DNA of 64,000 bases from Poa pratensis (GCA_947311845.1 CAMZMU010000107.1:35100504-35164503), one strand, 5' to 3'; positions 20,163 through 31,870 are shown, numbered from the stretch's first letter. Numbers and translations are program-made. The notes: generated from the letters alone by a model not told the origin.

Positions 20163-22486
20163 CTAGCATGGTGGCCCTCGCAAATGCGAGGGCGTCTTCT
20201 TTACCGTGTCGAAGGCGGGAGAGAAATAAATGAAATTTTTGAAGATATTAATAATATATTACGACGACAATTATAATCCTCTGTTACATAATAAAATATT
20301 AAACATATTTAAACATCTCCAGTCTTATGAGTTAATGGTTCTTATATCTGAACACATGATATTATTCACCATTTCTGTCTTCTGTAGACTATATAAGGCC
20401 AATGCATGTAAGTATGTAACTAATGCTCCAATTGTGCATATCCAATAGTTATCATGTTAGGCTTACATTGTAACTCACGACTGCTTCGATAATCAATATA
20501 GAGTTAAAAAAATTATATTAGAGGTGTGCAATAATACATAGAGTTCACTTGAGAAATTGTTAAACGATGTTTAGATCACCTTTTGAACTTGAAAAAATTA
20601 TTATTAATATATGTAAACAGAAATTCAATTATGTACGTAACGTTTACACTCTTAACTAAATAGTAAGAATTTCACTATACTTTGTGCATATTATATAAGA
20701 AAAATTAATATGCCATATAGTTTTGGTAGCTTGTCCTGGTTAATTCGTTGCTATTAGAACATAAATCTTGACTCGAATGTCTGAGTTGATCACAAATTGT
20801 ATTAATCAACTTTGATTATTTACCACTTAATGTGAGTGTAGCTATTCGATGAAATTAGTTAGATCTTCCCTATTGAATGTAGGTGCAAGCAAAGCAGCCA
20901 AGAATAGATAAGGCACACCTAATATTTTATTTGTAAAAAACAAAAATATTAGGTACATATAAAAATTTACATAGTATGGCAAAAAATATACAAAAGATAT
21001 AATATGAGGAAACTCAACTATGCTGGCCGGGTATACATGAATGCTTAAACTCTATAATTTATTCATTGTAGTTCAATTATAGTAGCAGTTTGACACGTAT
21101 ACACTACATTAATGGAATGTTCATATTGTAACTAATTAAATATTTAAAACTTAGTTGTAATTTATCTTCCTCAACGCACAAAATATTATTATCGGATATA
21201 TAATTAACACTTCTACAATCTTTGATAGTGGGTTTGACACCCATAAATTTGTATGTCTAAATATTATTGATTTTCTCTTCTATAAGATCTAAATTGTTCA
21301 ACTCCACTCTATTTTGGTTATCACTAAATAACTTGTTAATATGCACTCCTGATCTAGCTAGTCTAAATAGTAATATGCAATCAAGGTTCATCTTTATTTC
21401 CAATGTAAACATATGTAGAAGATACAAAAAATATTTTGAAAATGAGCTAAATGCACTTTTTCCTTGAGAGTATAAATTTCATTTGACCGTGTAATTATCT
21501 ATGTATATGAAAACCATTGCACCTTTTTTTCGGCTACCGGTGGTACCATTGTACGACCCTGCGACCAAATTTAAATCTCTTTAGCGGGATCGTGGTCTCT
21601 TTGATGCTTCTCTAAATGCAAGAGTAGTACAATTGTATTCAATGAAGTCTTCTGTTTTCTGCTTTATTTTGCAATCCTATCTTGAGGCGGGCGTCAAATA
21701 CTGCCTGGACGCCTTCTTGTTTAGTGAAAAATTCTTCCACAGCTCCAAGAACTCCACCACTCTAACCCTCACGCATGCATTATTGTATATGTGTGTGAAA
21801 AAATCATACTTGAGAATTTTGCACTTTTTTGTTCTAGAATGTAAGTCGTGTTTTATTATCTAGAGGAGTATCAATTTGGAATCATTTATTTATTTTTGGT
21901 CAATACATTATATTTTATTGAGAAATCTTGGGTGGAATTCTAATTAATAGATAACGTCTCAATCGAAAGATATGTATGACGTCTAAATTGAAAGATATAC
22001 ATGCATAGATAGTTTACTGCTACCTGCGCATCTTCTCGCATTACATGCACCGATGCACGGCCGGTACATATGTAGTATACAAGCGTGTATTAGAAGGAAA
22101 CATGGAGAGAGGTGTAGTTGAATGTTTCCATGTGACCGGTGTATATTCTGCATGCAAAAGAGTGTTTGAGGTTTGTACGACTTATGTTTGTTGTGAATTT
22201 TGTGAACCATACGACTTATATGTCTCTGTAACCAAAATCTGGCATCGCGTGAGAAGTCATGTACCACGTGGCTGTAAAACATGTACGTGACATAAGTTTT
22301 CTCCTGTACACGTTAACGTTGTACGTAACACCTTTAAGTCTTAACTCGACTAAATCTGAACGGTTAATTTTAGATCTAACTGTTGAAATAATTAGATTGA
22401 TGTGGATTAACGTAGTGTCTCTATTTTAGGACCCCGTATTGTGCTTTTAGTATATATATATATATAATAAATAATAGATAGATAGA
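20163..22486 (-). mobile_element. Non-autonomous Helitron
   Basis: On the minus strand the 3' end shows an 8-bp GC-rich stem GCCCTCGC/GCGAGGGC with loop ATTT, a short CACCATG spacer, and terminal CTAG followed by host T, the canonical Helitron 3' structure (20163-20193). The 5' end is placed at 22486, reading TCTATCTATC after host A. The next part (AAAGCACAATACGGGGTCC, then a stretch with CACTACGTTAATCCACATC) resembles 5' ends of Triticeae Helitrons as I remember them. The exact 5' base is uncertain within the GATA repeat. No Rep/helicase coding sequence is present; the 2.3 kb interior is AT-rich with short chance frames. Confidence 0.7.
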
Positions 22487-22823
22487 TTAAAACTAAGGTT
22501 GGATTGGACGCCACAGGGATATAGTCGACAACTCAACAGGACGCTAGGGAACCCCAATCAGCTATATATATTTACTTTTGGGATTTGGATCGTAAGGGGA
22601 GTACCTAGTGATTTGGGGTTGTTGGTCGCGGTTGGAATATTTTTCTTTCGACCATGCAGTACCAAGATTTTGCAACGTATGTTACTGACATGCGCTTGGA
22701 ACCATTTAAGTACGTATGATTATTCATCCGGAGTTTTGATCAGTCTTGTTCTTTTCGGTAACTATGCTTCTAACACAATATATATTAAAGAAATGCTAAT
22801 ATCATTCATAAATCTATGTGCAG

Positions 22824-24739
22824 ATATTTTATTATCATCTATGATATATGGGACGTTAATACATGGGATGTTCTTAAGTATATGTTCCCCATCACCAATC
22901 ATAACAGTACAGTAATCACGACTACACGTATACTTGATGTTGCAGAAGCATGCCGTTCTTCATTCAGTGGCAATATTTATAGTATGAGGCCCCTCAGTAT
23001 GGTGCATTCAAAAGAACTATTCTGTACAAGATTATTGGACTCCAGAGAATATTTCTCTTCACGCCATGAAAGTGTTTCTGAGAATATATTGAAAAAATGT
23101 GATGGGTTACCTCTTGCAATCATTACTATATCAGGTTTGTTGGCCAATAAAGAGAAAACAGAGGATTCATGGAACAAAGTGAAAGATTCAATGGGTCGTG
23201 CACTTGAAAGGGATAGAGGTGTAAAACGAATGATGGATATATTGTCCCTCAGTTACTTTGATCTAACTCCTCAACTAAGAAGCTGTCTCCTATATATGTG
23301 TATTTTTCCAGAAGATTCAGTTATTGGGAGGAAGGGCCTAATAAGGATATGGATTGGTGAAGGTTTCATTCACAAAGAAGGCATGTATACAGCACATGAA
23401 ATAGGAGATAGGTGTTTTAATGAGCTCCTTAACAGGGGTTTGATCCAACCCGTGGAATACAATGAAGATGACGGCGTGAAGACTTGCCGAGTTCATGACA
23501 TAATTCTTGATTTCATCATATCCAAGTCCATTGAAGTGAACTTTGTTACTATAGTTGGCATCCCCATACTGACCGGTGGGACACAAAGACATGTTGTTCG
23601 TCGACTCTCTGTGCAAGTCGGTGAACAAGGTAATTCAATAGCAGATTTGGTGTTTTCTCATGCCCGATCACTTCATGTGTTTCGAGATGTTGTGCAAATC
23701 CCTTCTTTGGAGGAGTTCAAACATTTGCGTGTTCTCCACTTGGAGAATTACCACCAGTTGGAACAACATCATCTTGAAAACATTGCAAGGTTGTTCCAGT
23801 TGAGGTACCTGAGACAAACTGATAAGTGAGCTCCCAGAACAAATCGGGCGTTTAGGGTGCTTAGAAATGCTGGACCTAAGACAAACTGATATAACGGAAT
23901 TACCTGCATCTATTGTTAATCTCAGAAAACTGTCACATATATTTGTTGGCAGTCTTGTTAAATTTTCGAATGGGATTGCGAAGATGCAAGCACTTGAGAT
24001 GTTGAAAAAGATCATGGTCTTCAATCAGTCATCCGAGTTCCCATTGAACCTTGGTCAGCTAATTAATTTGAAGTACCTGGCCCTTGACCTTCATTTCGGC
24101 ACTGAGGATATATATGTGGATCGGGAGAGGTGGGAGGAAGAAATTGTCTCTTCATTGTGTAAGCTAGGCACTCAACAGCTTCAGTTTCTTAGTATTTGGA
24201 ATGGGAGCAACCTCTTAGAACGACCTTGGTGCCCTATACCGGTCACTCTCAAGAAACTTATTACGTGGCGCTCACCCATTTTGCAAATTCCGGAATGGCT
24301 GGGATCCCTCACAAACCTACAACACCTACGCCTTGTAGTTGGGGGAGTCAAACAGGACGATCTCTGTATGCTTGGAGCTTTACCTAGTCTGCTCATTCTG
24401 CATCTGAAGAATGAAAAAAATCACACAAGAGAAAAGCTTAGAATCAGTGGTGACATTGGGTTCCGATGTCTGAGGATTTTTAATTATGACGCAGGTAGGA
24501 GGAGTACAGCGTCTGATCTGAAGTTTCGAGCAGGATCCATGCCCAAACTAGAAAAACTCGTGCTTTCAATGAAGGTAGCTGAAGGTGGCTCCCTGGAGTT
24601 TGGAATGGACAACCTCCCCGGCCACATTATTTCCAAAATCAATGTAACTAGGATGACTCCTCCTAGTGCTTGGGCCCAGAGGGCAGCTTCTCTTCTTGCT
24701 GATTCACTAGTACGGGGTCGTGCAACCCACCCAGTTTAA
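22824..24739 (+). pseudogene. NLR (CC-NB-ARC-LRR) disease-resistance gene remnant
   Basis: NLRs are intracellular immune receptors. This copy begins at a splice acceptor (ATGTGCAG|ATATTT), so the coiled coil and P-loop exon is absent; 330 bp upstream shows no trace of it. In order: kinase-2 RYFIIIYDIWD, where the first catalytic Asp is Tyr; RNBS-B STVITTTR; GLPL motif CDGLPLAI; RNBS-D LRSCLLYMCIFPED; an MHD variant VHD in CRVHDIILDF; then LRRs (LRVLHLENY, LEMLDLRQTDI, LPASIVNLRKL). After LRYLRQTD the frame shifts at about 23824, consistent with loss of one base (ACTGATAAGTGAG), giving an early TGA; the LRR continues in the next frame to 24739. The last ~35 residues (KINVTRMTPPSAW...) look unlike usual NLR ends. 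Clearly not functional. Confidence 0.85.
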
Positions 24740-25109
24740 TTTGACAAGGCATGGCATCCATGCTTTATGTATTTAGCATACGACCAATAATTAGTTGTTA
24801 ATACTGTGGATTCCATTTGATACAAAATTGTTGTACTCTTGTTTGAAACCGTTTTTGCTATATGGCCGTGATTGACCGATCATAAAAGGAGGATTCGTAC
24901 AGGAAGTTCATGGCCGGAGGACTTTTACTCTACCCCGAAATGAACTGGGGCCGTCCATTTTTAACGATTGAACGGCTGCTGTTCTGTGGTACTCCAGAAA
25001 TCACCACCGGGAGTACCTACTCAAAAGCTCACTTATCCTGGTGGAGTACCTCGACCGGAGGGGTAAAATGGTATTTTTGTTTTAAAAGTTTTTTAGGCAT
25101 TATTACTAT
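24740..25109. other. NLR 3' flank, no gene seen
   Basis: AT-rich 3' flank followed by a stretch (24908-25080) with repeated GGAGTAC motifs. No coding signal recognised. Confidence 0.4.
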
Positions 25110-25164
25110 TTTCCTCTGGGTCAACTCTCCGTCATCTCAATCCTCCCTGCAGATGCATGGCTGC

Positions 25165-25350
25165 GTGGGATGCGGAGAAGCCGGTCGGAGAGGGGAATGA
25201 GGTGTTGATGGGGGGCGGCTCCCTCCCTGGGTGTGGTCTCGCGGCGACGCGGGATGCGGAGGAGCCGGGCGGAGAGGGGCTGAGGGGGGCGGCGGCTCCC
25301 TGCATCTAGGAGGTCTCGCGGCGGCGCGGGATGTGTAGGATACGGCGAGG
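25165..25350 (+). repeat. GC-rich ~90-bp tandem repeat
   Basis: Two to two and a half copies of a unit holding GGATGCGGAG(A/G)AGCCGG, GGAGAGGGG, GGCGGCTCCCT and GGTCTCGCGGCG. It produces long low-complexity frames on both strands. A good donor-like CC|GTAAGTAGTC occurs at 25576, so the GC-rich block 25110-25575 might be a noncoding first exon. Confidence 0.5.
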
Positions 25351-25576
25351 CTGGAGTCGGTCGGCTCCCTGCGTGGCTGCGTTGGTGAGGTGGGGGTAAG
25401 GGAGTAGCTGCCCCTCCCAGTTGATCCGCCAGGGTGCGTCGTCGGTCGTGGCGTCCCTTGTGGGCGGGCATCGTCGTGCGCCCTCTGCTGCTTCGACCGG
25501 GCCTCGCGCTGCTTTGCATCCACCGTCATGATTGTTTGTGCCTCCTTCGACGGACTCCTTGGGAAGCACCAGCCGT

Positions 25577-27471
25577 AAGTAGTCTAATCCCTGCTGTCAA
25601 TAACTATTATTGTGCCTGTGTGAGTGTTAAGATTCTATTATATTTTCCTTCAATTCATATGGCAGAGATAGATTTCGTTGAAACTTATTGCATAAAAGTT
25701 GCCGATGAATTCATTGGGTAACATGAACACTATATTTCTTTTCCAACCGGGCTAACCCCTTTCCGTTAATTTCTTAACGGAAATAAATAGTTCAACCATT
25801 AGAAAGAATGAATTGGGGAGGGATAGCGAGTTGGTGCAGCAGCAGGAAACCCGCTGAGAATGTCCATTGTCGAACAAACCTACGGGGCAAAAACCTACTG
25901 CCACAAGTAAACTTGAAGCAAAGTAACTGATTAATCTACTAAAGAGAATGACAAACTGGAACAATATTTAGAAGGAAAATTGGTTTGTTGTGCAATAAGG
26001 CTGATCTACTCTTCAGAACTCGAGCTCGGAACATGTTCTTCTGGACTTGTTCTTTTTTTGCGGTTAGTTCGTCTAGCAGGAGTTGGGTCTTGTTTTTTTG
26101 ACATCCTTTTTACCTCTATCTTGTTCTTTGTATTGTATAGCATGTCACACGGTAGTTGCTTTCTATCAATGTCTACATCTTTCTGCATATAAATGGTGGC
26201 AAGTTAAAAAGAATCCGAGGAGGAAATTTACGGTATAATAGGAAGGTAGAATAGAAAGGTTTTCACACTTGTGTAAATCTTTTGGATAGTCTTTTTCCTG
26301 TCCAGAACTCTATGAACCTAAGCACGAACATGCCACAAGAGCTCCTGCAAGATGTAGCAAAACTTATTTATTGTAGTAGTCGTAAGTTCTGAAATATGAT
26401 TAGACTAAAGTGACAGGTGTACTTACGAATCTGTTGTAGTAGTCGTAAAACTTTATTAATAATGTCGCATGTTGCTGATTGAGAACAGACCATTGTGTCC
26501 TATCGAATAGTGGAATCATTATTACACAGTAATAAATTTACTATTTGTTTTCTGAATTAGCATGAATCATTCTGTAAACTTGATACCTTTTCGTGTTTAC
26601 TGGCTGCAGGAGTTGATGCCGTACCTTGGACGCTGATGTTTCCTGACAGCACCACAGGTTGTAGATCAGAAGCAAACCAAGATTCAGTTAGCAAATTGTA
26701 TTGGTTCTCAACCTCCAGGACATCATGGTAGAACTAAGAAAAGTATGTAAACATATCGACAGCTGAACTGACCTTGTTTGTCACCACGGATTGTGGCGAT
26801 TCCTCCTTTGTTAACTCAGCATGTGGCGTCTTCTTGGATGGAGGCGTACATTGAGAGGCAGCATGTGTTGTCTTTTTGATGGAGGGGTAGATTGAGAGGT
26901 TGTATCGATGGTCATTGCTTTTTTCTGTGTAGGGAAATAGTTTGGCTCTGTTGGATCCACTGTCGATCCGCAGATGAGGAGCCTGGCAACGAAAAACTCT
27001 GTTTGTTGCCGTGGTTTTGATCGGTAGCACCGATATGTCTAATATATAGTGTCAGCTGCCGATATATTATTGTTATGTTCGGTTAATATTTGAATCGTCA
27101 TGATGAGTCTCCTAATCTCAGAGTGCTCTGTTCGGTTAAATATTTGCAGGACAGTTACAACCGTAAAATCTGGCAAAAAATGTCATTTGAATCTCCTTAT
27201 CTCTTCCTCGTATTGTTTAGTTATGTTCAAGATAACTAAATCTCAACAGGATTTTTTTCTTCCAGCTGTTGTTTGAATCGTCATTGCTCCACTCTCAATC
27301 TGATGCGTTTGATACAAATATATTAACGTTTGATACAAATATATTAAGTACGGAGGGACTAAATTCTCCGTAAACATTACATTACATTGAATAAAAAAAT
27401 TATAGAGTACACAAGATAAAGGCATGAATCATCGAAAAACATCCATCCACAGATGTATTAATTACTTCAGT
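25577..27471. other. AT-rich DNA, no gene recognised
   Basis: Contains an acceptor-like CTGGCTGCAG|GAGTTG near 26610, a direct 21-bp repeat of GTTTGATACAAATATATTAA (27307-27347), and TACGGAGGGAC at 27349, which resembles the end of a Stowaway MITE (CTCCCTCCGT) without a visible partner. Two ~40-bp similar segments (TGGATGGAGGCGTACATTGAGAGG and TGATGGAGGGGTAGATTGAGAGG types) lie at 26835-26905. Confidence 0.35.
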
Positions 27472-28351
27472 TTAGGACAATTGCGCCCGTCATGGTTGAG
27501 ATCGCGACATTCGCCGCACCACCTTGGTCTCTTCTTTGACAAAAGTGTCTCGTGAAATGGTTTCATTCTCTTTTTCAAGGTTCAAGAAAGCGGAAAGCGT
27601 AAGCGGAGCGTTTTGCTCTCGCTTAGAGTTTTGATCGCTTAAGCGGCGCACTTAAGCGTTTCTAAAATTCACTGAATTTGGTGGTGGACTTACATCTGAG
27701 AGCAGAGAAGTTGAGGGGAGTAGAGGAGAGTGATACTTGCTGCGGGGAAGGACATGCCTAGGAGGTAGGGAAGGGGTTGTTGACGTGAATTTGTGTGTAG
27801 AATTGTAAAAAGTGAGAGAAAGAGATGAGGAATGTAGATGGATGGCTTGGATTAGAATAGACGAATGGCTCAGATCAAGTTAGCAAACTAGTGTTTCATA
27901 ACGGCCCTTGTTGGGTCAACTCTATAGCACAAAGGACACCGTGCGCAGGAGTCTCTCATGCCCTATTATGCTAATGGACCTTATCAGCGCTTAAGTAGTC
28001 GCTTATGGACTAAGCGAAGTGTTTTGCCATCGCTTAGCGCTTAAGCGTGCTTAATCGTTTCTTGAACCTTGCTCTTTTTAGATGGAGCACCTTTCGGAAT
28101 AATTACTTTCGGATCAAGTACCCTCTCTCCCGAGTGACGAGTAGATGCAGAATAATGCGAAGGTATAGGACCAAATGTTGTCTCCTCGGTGTTGTCATCA
28201 TTATCAAGAGGCCCATCCATAATTGTTTGGAAATAATCCATCACCTCCTGGGAACGCTCTTCGCTCTTTGCAGCTTTGAATAGTGCAACATTAGCCTTGT
28301 TTCGCATATCCCGGTAACGACCCATCTCTCCTGACCATGTTAGAAGTAGAG
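27472..28351 (-). pseudogene. FAR1/FHY3-like gene, C-terminal fragment split by a MITE
   Basis: FAR1-related proteins are Mutator-transposase-derived transcription factors in plants. The minus-strand frame reads WSGEMGRYRDMRNKANVALFK, then KSEERSQEVMDYFQTIMDG, VLDPKVIIPKGAPSKK, and, after removal of the insertion at 27576-28071 with one target duplication, continues directly RMKPFHETLLSKKRPR, WCGECRDLNHDGRNCPKLK and TAA. C-G-E-C-R-D-L-N-H-D-G-R-N-C is a zinc-knuckle spacing common at FAR1-like C-termini. With the insertion, the frame runs to SKVQETIKHA and stops. A second insertion (28352-29311) cuts the upstream side. The DNA-binding, transposase and SWIM domains are not present; further upstream the frame is degraded. 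Confidence 0.75.
27576..28071. mobile_element. hAT-type MITE inserted in the FAR1-like coding region
   Basis: 496 bp with terminal inverted repeats CAAGGTTCAAGAAA at both ends and an extended, imperfect inverted region with many GCTTAAGCG motifs. Flanked by an exact 8-bp duplication CTCTTTTT (27568-27575 and 28072-28079), the hAT signature. No transposase coding capacity. Confidence 0.9.
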
Positions 28352-29311
28352 AAGGAAAAGGCGCAGCTGTTCTCCAATTAAAGCAGTTCTTTTCCCTTCC
28401 TCTCGCTCCCTCCTCTCTCCTCCTTGAGAGTCGGCGTTTTCTTCCAGATCTCGGCCCCGGCTCGCTCCCCTCTCCTCTCCGGCGGCGTTGCCGGCCGGCG
28501 TGGACAAGGAAGCGTAGCGCGGGATGTAGATATTAGGGGTAAGGCTAGCTCTAGGTTTGTTTGTGTAGGTTCGTGGTGGATGCCCGTAGTTTTTCTTTTC
28601 TTCTTCCTTTTCGGCTGGTTGCCGGCGACCCGCAGCGACGCCGGCACCGGATCTTCTCCTCTCTATACGCCGGATCCGTGGTGGATCTTTTGAAGAGCTC
28701 GAGAGGGTCACGGCCGTTTCAATAATATCGCCTGCCGTATCGCCTGCTTTGCAGATCGAGGGATGCGGTGGTGCCCTCTTCCCCTGCCTGGCCGTGGTGG
28801 TGACGAGTGGAAGAGGAGCCGTCGTTTTTCCTCTGCTTCGGCGGAGTGGGCTTCTGCTCTTTCTGCGGTGGTCAACGCCGCCGGAGGAGTTCTTCTTCAG
28901 CTGTTCTTCGAGGATTGCTTGCAGGCGTGCATGCCGGTTTTGGCCGGTGATGGCGGCCTGACCATCGGACCGAATCGGGGCGTCGCCCCCGCCGATGTGG
29001 CAACATCAGAAGCTAGATCTCGTCGTCCGCGACGGGTGACTAATGCGGCGACTTCAACGAGGAGCTGTCCTCTACAGGTTCGTTCCGGTGACAAAGCTGC
29101 TGCTCTCGTCGTCTTCGATTATTTCTCTGGTGGTGCGACGGCGATGACGGCGGATCGAGCGGCGGTGGAATCAACAAGGCAGAGTTGGTCCCAGGGTCCT
29201 AGTTGTAGGGTCCTCTCTGTAATTTGCAGAACAGCTATGCTGTTTCTGGATATTACCTGTAATTCTGATTTTCCTGAGTAATATATCCAGAAATTGTATC
29301 AAAAAAAAAAA
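28352..29311 (+). mobile_element. Poly(A)-tailed retro-insertion, probably LINE-mobilised
   Basis: 960 bp ending in 12 A, flanked by an exact 15-bp direct repeat ATGTTAGAAGTAGAG (28337-28351 and 29312-29326). Poly(A) plus long target duplication is the mark of target-primed reverse transcription by a LINE. The GC-rich body (28440-29200) has open frames but no recognisable protein. It may be a processed mRNA or a non-autonomous LINE derivative. The 3' segment includes GTAATATATCCAGAAATTG before the tail. Confidence 0.8.
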
Positions 29312-29326
29312 ATGTTAGAAGTAGAG

Positions 29327-29999
29327 CACTCAAACCGGGGTATCTCCTTGCATCATGCTAGATTGCTAGTGTCAGGTCCCATTTTTTCACATGCGTGATA
29401 GAAAAAAACTTAATCTGGCAACATCATTGGCGGAAAGCAGCAAGAAACCAACCTGCTGTACCTTCCACCGGTACGGCGGGCCAAGAAAGTCGTGACGGAA
29501 GTCAAGGAGTGTCGGCTGAGGTCGTTCCCCTCTCGAGCGGGACGGCGTCGGGACGGTGGCGGGACGCCGGGCGTTTCGACCGGGACGGCGGCGGGGGCGG
29601 GCCACGGTCGATGGCGGCGGCGAGGGCAGGAAACGATCGAGAGCGGCGATCTATGGCGGCGGCGCCGACCAATGGCGACGGTGGCGGCAGCGATCAATGG
29701 CGGCGGCGGCTCCTAGATATTTCACTACGATTGCATCGTGGACTCCAATTTTTCCCTTTCACGGGGAGCTCTTTTACGGTACCCTGCAATGAATACGGGC
29801 CGTTCTTATCCAAACTGCACTCTGCCTCCGATGCGCTTGGGCGATCTGGTTTCTCCGCCACTACGGGTGGACTGACTCCACGGACCTCGGGGAAAGCCAC
29901 CACCTCAACACCCTCATATGGAAGAGCATTGTTAGGCATGTACAATGCTTTTATGTCAGTCTTCCTTTATCAGTACCACGTAGGACACCGGTTGACGTG
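29327..29999. other. GC-rich DNA before duplication boundary, no gene recognised
   Basis: 29490-29715 is rich in GGCGGCGGC and CGGGACGG repeats and yields long frames in several phases with no domain. The minus strand just after the retro-insertion should be upstream FAR1-like sequence, but its frame is degraded. Confidence 0.4.
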
Positions 30000-30459
30000 G
30001 AGAGGAGCGAGAGCGAGAAAATTCATGAGTCTTCCCTTCCGTAAGAGATCGTCTCTTGTCAAGGGTCGCTTTGGCAACAATTAAAGTTTTCTCAGTCTTA
30101 CTACACAATTTTTGTGTAAACTATACTATATGAAAGTGAGTGGTATGGTTAAATTCATGTAAGCCATGACGTGCTGATCGAGTTTGTATTCATGATAATA
30201 CGTAACACAAAACAGTCTACACGGATACTATTTATCCTCCATCCCTAATTTCTTGCATGCATTTAAAGCTATAGAGTTAACCAAACTAACAAAGTGTTGT
30301 ACGGTTTGTTTGTTTTTCCTTCTCTTGCTGACATGGCAGGTTAAGGGAATGCTGCACTGTACATGCCTTATCGGCCTTACTTATCGGCCTTACTTCTTTC
30401 CGCACCCACTCCCTTATCACCCTAAAAAATGGTTGTCACTCAGCCTTCTGGCTTGACTG

Positions 30460-31069
30460 TTGGCTCGGGAGCTCCCCCTTTCCCAACAATACCCCGCCCT
30501 CTTCTCCCACTCCACCCACCCTCATGCCCAAGTCGCCGCAGTGTTAACCTCGGATTTAAATAACTCCCTCGTCCCTAGACTTTCTTCTGCCGCCTCTACC
30601 GAATTATCTTCCCTCCAGATAGCCATTCAGCACATCAGCCTTGAACCGGGTGTTGCCGACCTTAGGGTTTGCCGTTACAGAAACAAAATTTACTCGAACA
30701 AAGATTTTTATACCAATAATTTTAGAATGCTTTTGCCTGACCCTCATGCCGTTAAGGTGTGGAGGAACGCTGCCCCTCTTAAATGCAGGATTTTCAATTG
30801 TCTAATTCACCGTCGTCGCCTGCCCACCAATGATCGGCGGCACCGTCATCAACTCGCCGCCTCCCTGAGCTGCCCTTTTTGCGCCGAGCCCGAAGACGTG
30901 GATCAGCTCATCATCCGCTGCCACAAAGCCCAAGAACTTTGGCGCCTCTTCTACCCCTCCTGCCAGCTCCAGATCAATTCCATCCACGACCTCTGCGAAG
31001 CTCGCAGCCGTACCTATGCCGAGTCCACGGTTTGCACGGCCGTGGCATGGACCATTTGGAAACCGCACA
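30460..31069 (+). pseudogene. LINE ORF2 C-terminal fragment (zf-RVT domain), copy B
   Basis: The frame contains CWL..., PLSQQYPALFSH, VKVWRNAAPLKCRIFNCLI, RRRLPTNDRR, CPFCAEPEDVDQLIIRC and ELWRLFYP. This is the zinc-binding region found after reverse transcriptase in plant LINEs (W...P.K...F.W, LpT.d.l, C..C....ED..H....C). Position 30460 is not a true start; the natural frame DCWLG lies one phase away, so a frameshift is present. No RT or endonuclease is present. At about 31070 it passes straight into gypsy gag sequence. Confidence 0.75.
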
Positions 31070-31721
31070 GTTGCTGGATACATAGAGGATTTCAACAATC
31101 TAACACGCTACGCGCCAGACGATGTTGACACAGATGCCAAGAGGAAGGAGAAAATTCTTGGATGGTCTGAATGATGAGTTAGCCATACAATTGTCAGTTG
31201 TCTACACACCCAACTATCAGTCACTTCTCGACAAGGCCACTATCTTGGAGAACAAACAGATACAAGCTGAAAATAGAAAGAGGAAGCATAACTCGAGCAA
31301 GTACCACTCTGAAACTTCACACAAGAGGCACAATCATTATGAGGGAAGCAGTGGCAACAACTTTCACAACCATGGAAACAATCATGTTGGTGGAAATGGC
31401 CACAACCATCATGGTCACAACCATAATGAAGACCGAAAAGGAAGCAATGGTGACTACAAAAGCAATGGGTACAACAATGATGAGAACAATGGTCATTATC
31501 ACCAAAATCAATCCGTCAAGAAGGATATTAGTCAGGTGATGTGCTACAATTGCAAGAAACTGGGGCACTACGCCTCAGACTGTCCAGAAAAGATGAAGAA
31601 TGCTGGAAACAACAATGGGAACAAGCCGAACCCATTCCAGAAAGGATATGTGAATCATGTCAATGTAGAAGAAGTATTCGAAGCGCGTGAAGTGGTGAAC
31701 AGTAAGTCCTTAATCAGTTAA
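31070..31721 (+). pseudogene. Ty3/gypsy gag C-terminal fragment, copy B
   Basis: Residues YIEDFNNLTRYAPDDVDTD, then after a frame shift at about 31156, FLDGLNDELAIQLSVVYTP, LLDKATILENKQIQ, a His/Asn-rich region (NGHNHHGHNHNED) and a CCHC knuckle CYNCKKLGHYASDC. This is the end of retrotrans-domain gag plus its nucleocapsid knuckle. The frame ends at 31721. No protease, RT, RNase H or integrase follows: only about 240 bp separate gag from the polypurine tract, so pol is deleted. The capsid N-terminal part is replaced by the LINE fragment. Confidence 0.85.
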
Positions 31722-31870
31722 ATTCCAGCACAAATATTGATCAAGTACTAGTACATGCTATATATCTGAATCAAGGATGACGACGCACAACTGAAAAACT
31801 AATGATATAGCCATCTCACCTGAGTTACCTCGACGGTGGAAACAAGAGTCTTGGACAACCAACAAAAGTC

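Noticed and set aside
22499..22915. 138-aa frame upstream of the NLR remnant
   Set aside because: No NLR or other domain; it overlaps the splice acceptor and is probably intron sequence.
27349..27360. Stowaway MITE end (TACGGAGGGAC)
   Set aside because: No partner terminal repeat or TA duplication could be found, so the element is not supported.
28763..29281. 172-aa frame in the retro-insertion
   Set aside because: GC-rich composition with several overlapping frames and no recognisable protein; kept only as part of the insertion.
29395..30084. 229-aa plus-strand frame before copy B
   Set aside because: Crosses the duplication boundary at 30000, low-complexity Gly/Arg-rich, and overlapped by equal frames on the other strand.
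31198..31539. Met/Thr-rich frame overlapping gag
   Set aside because: Shadow of the His/Asn-rich gag region in another phase.
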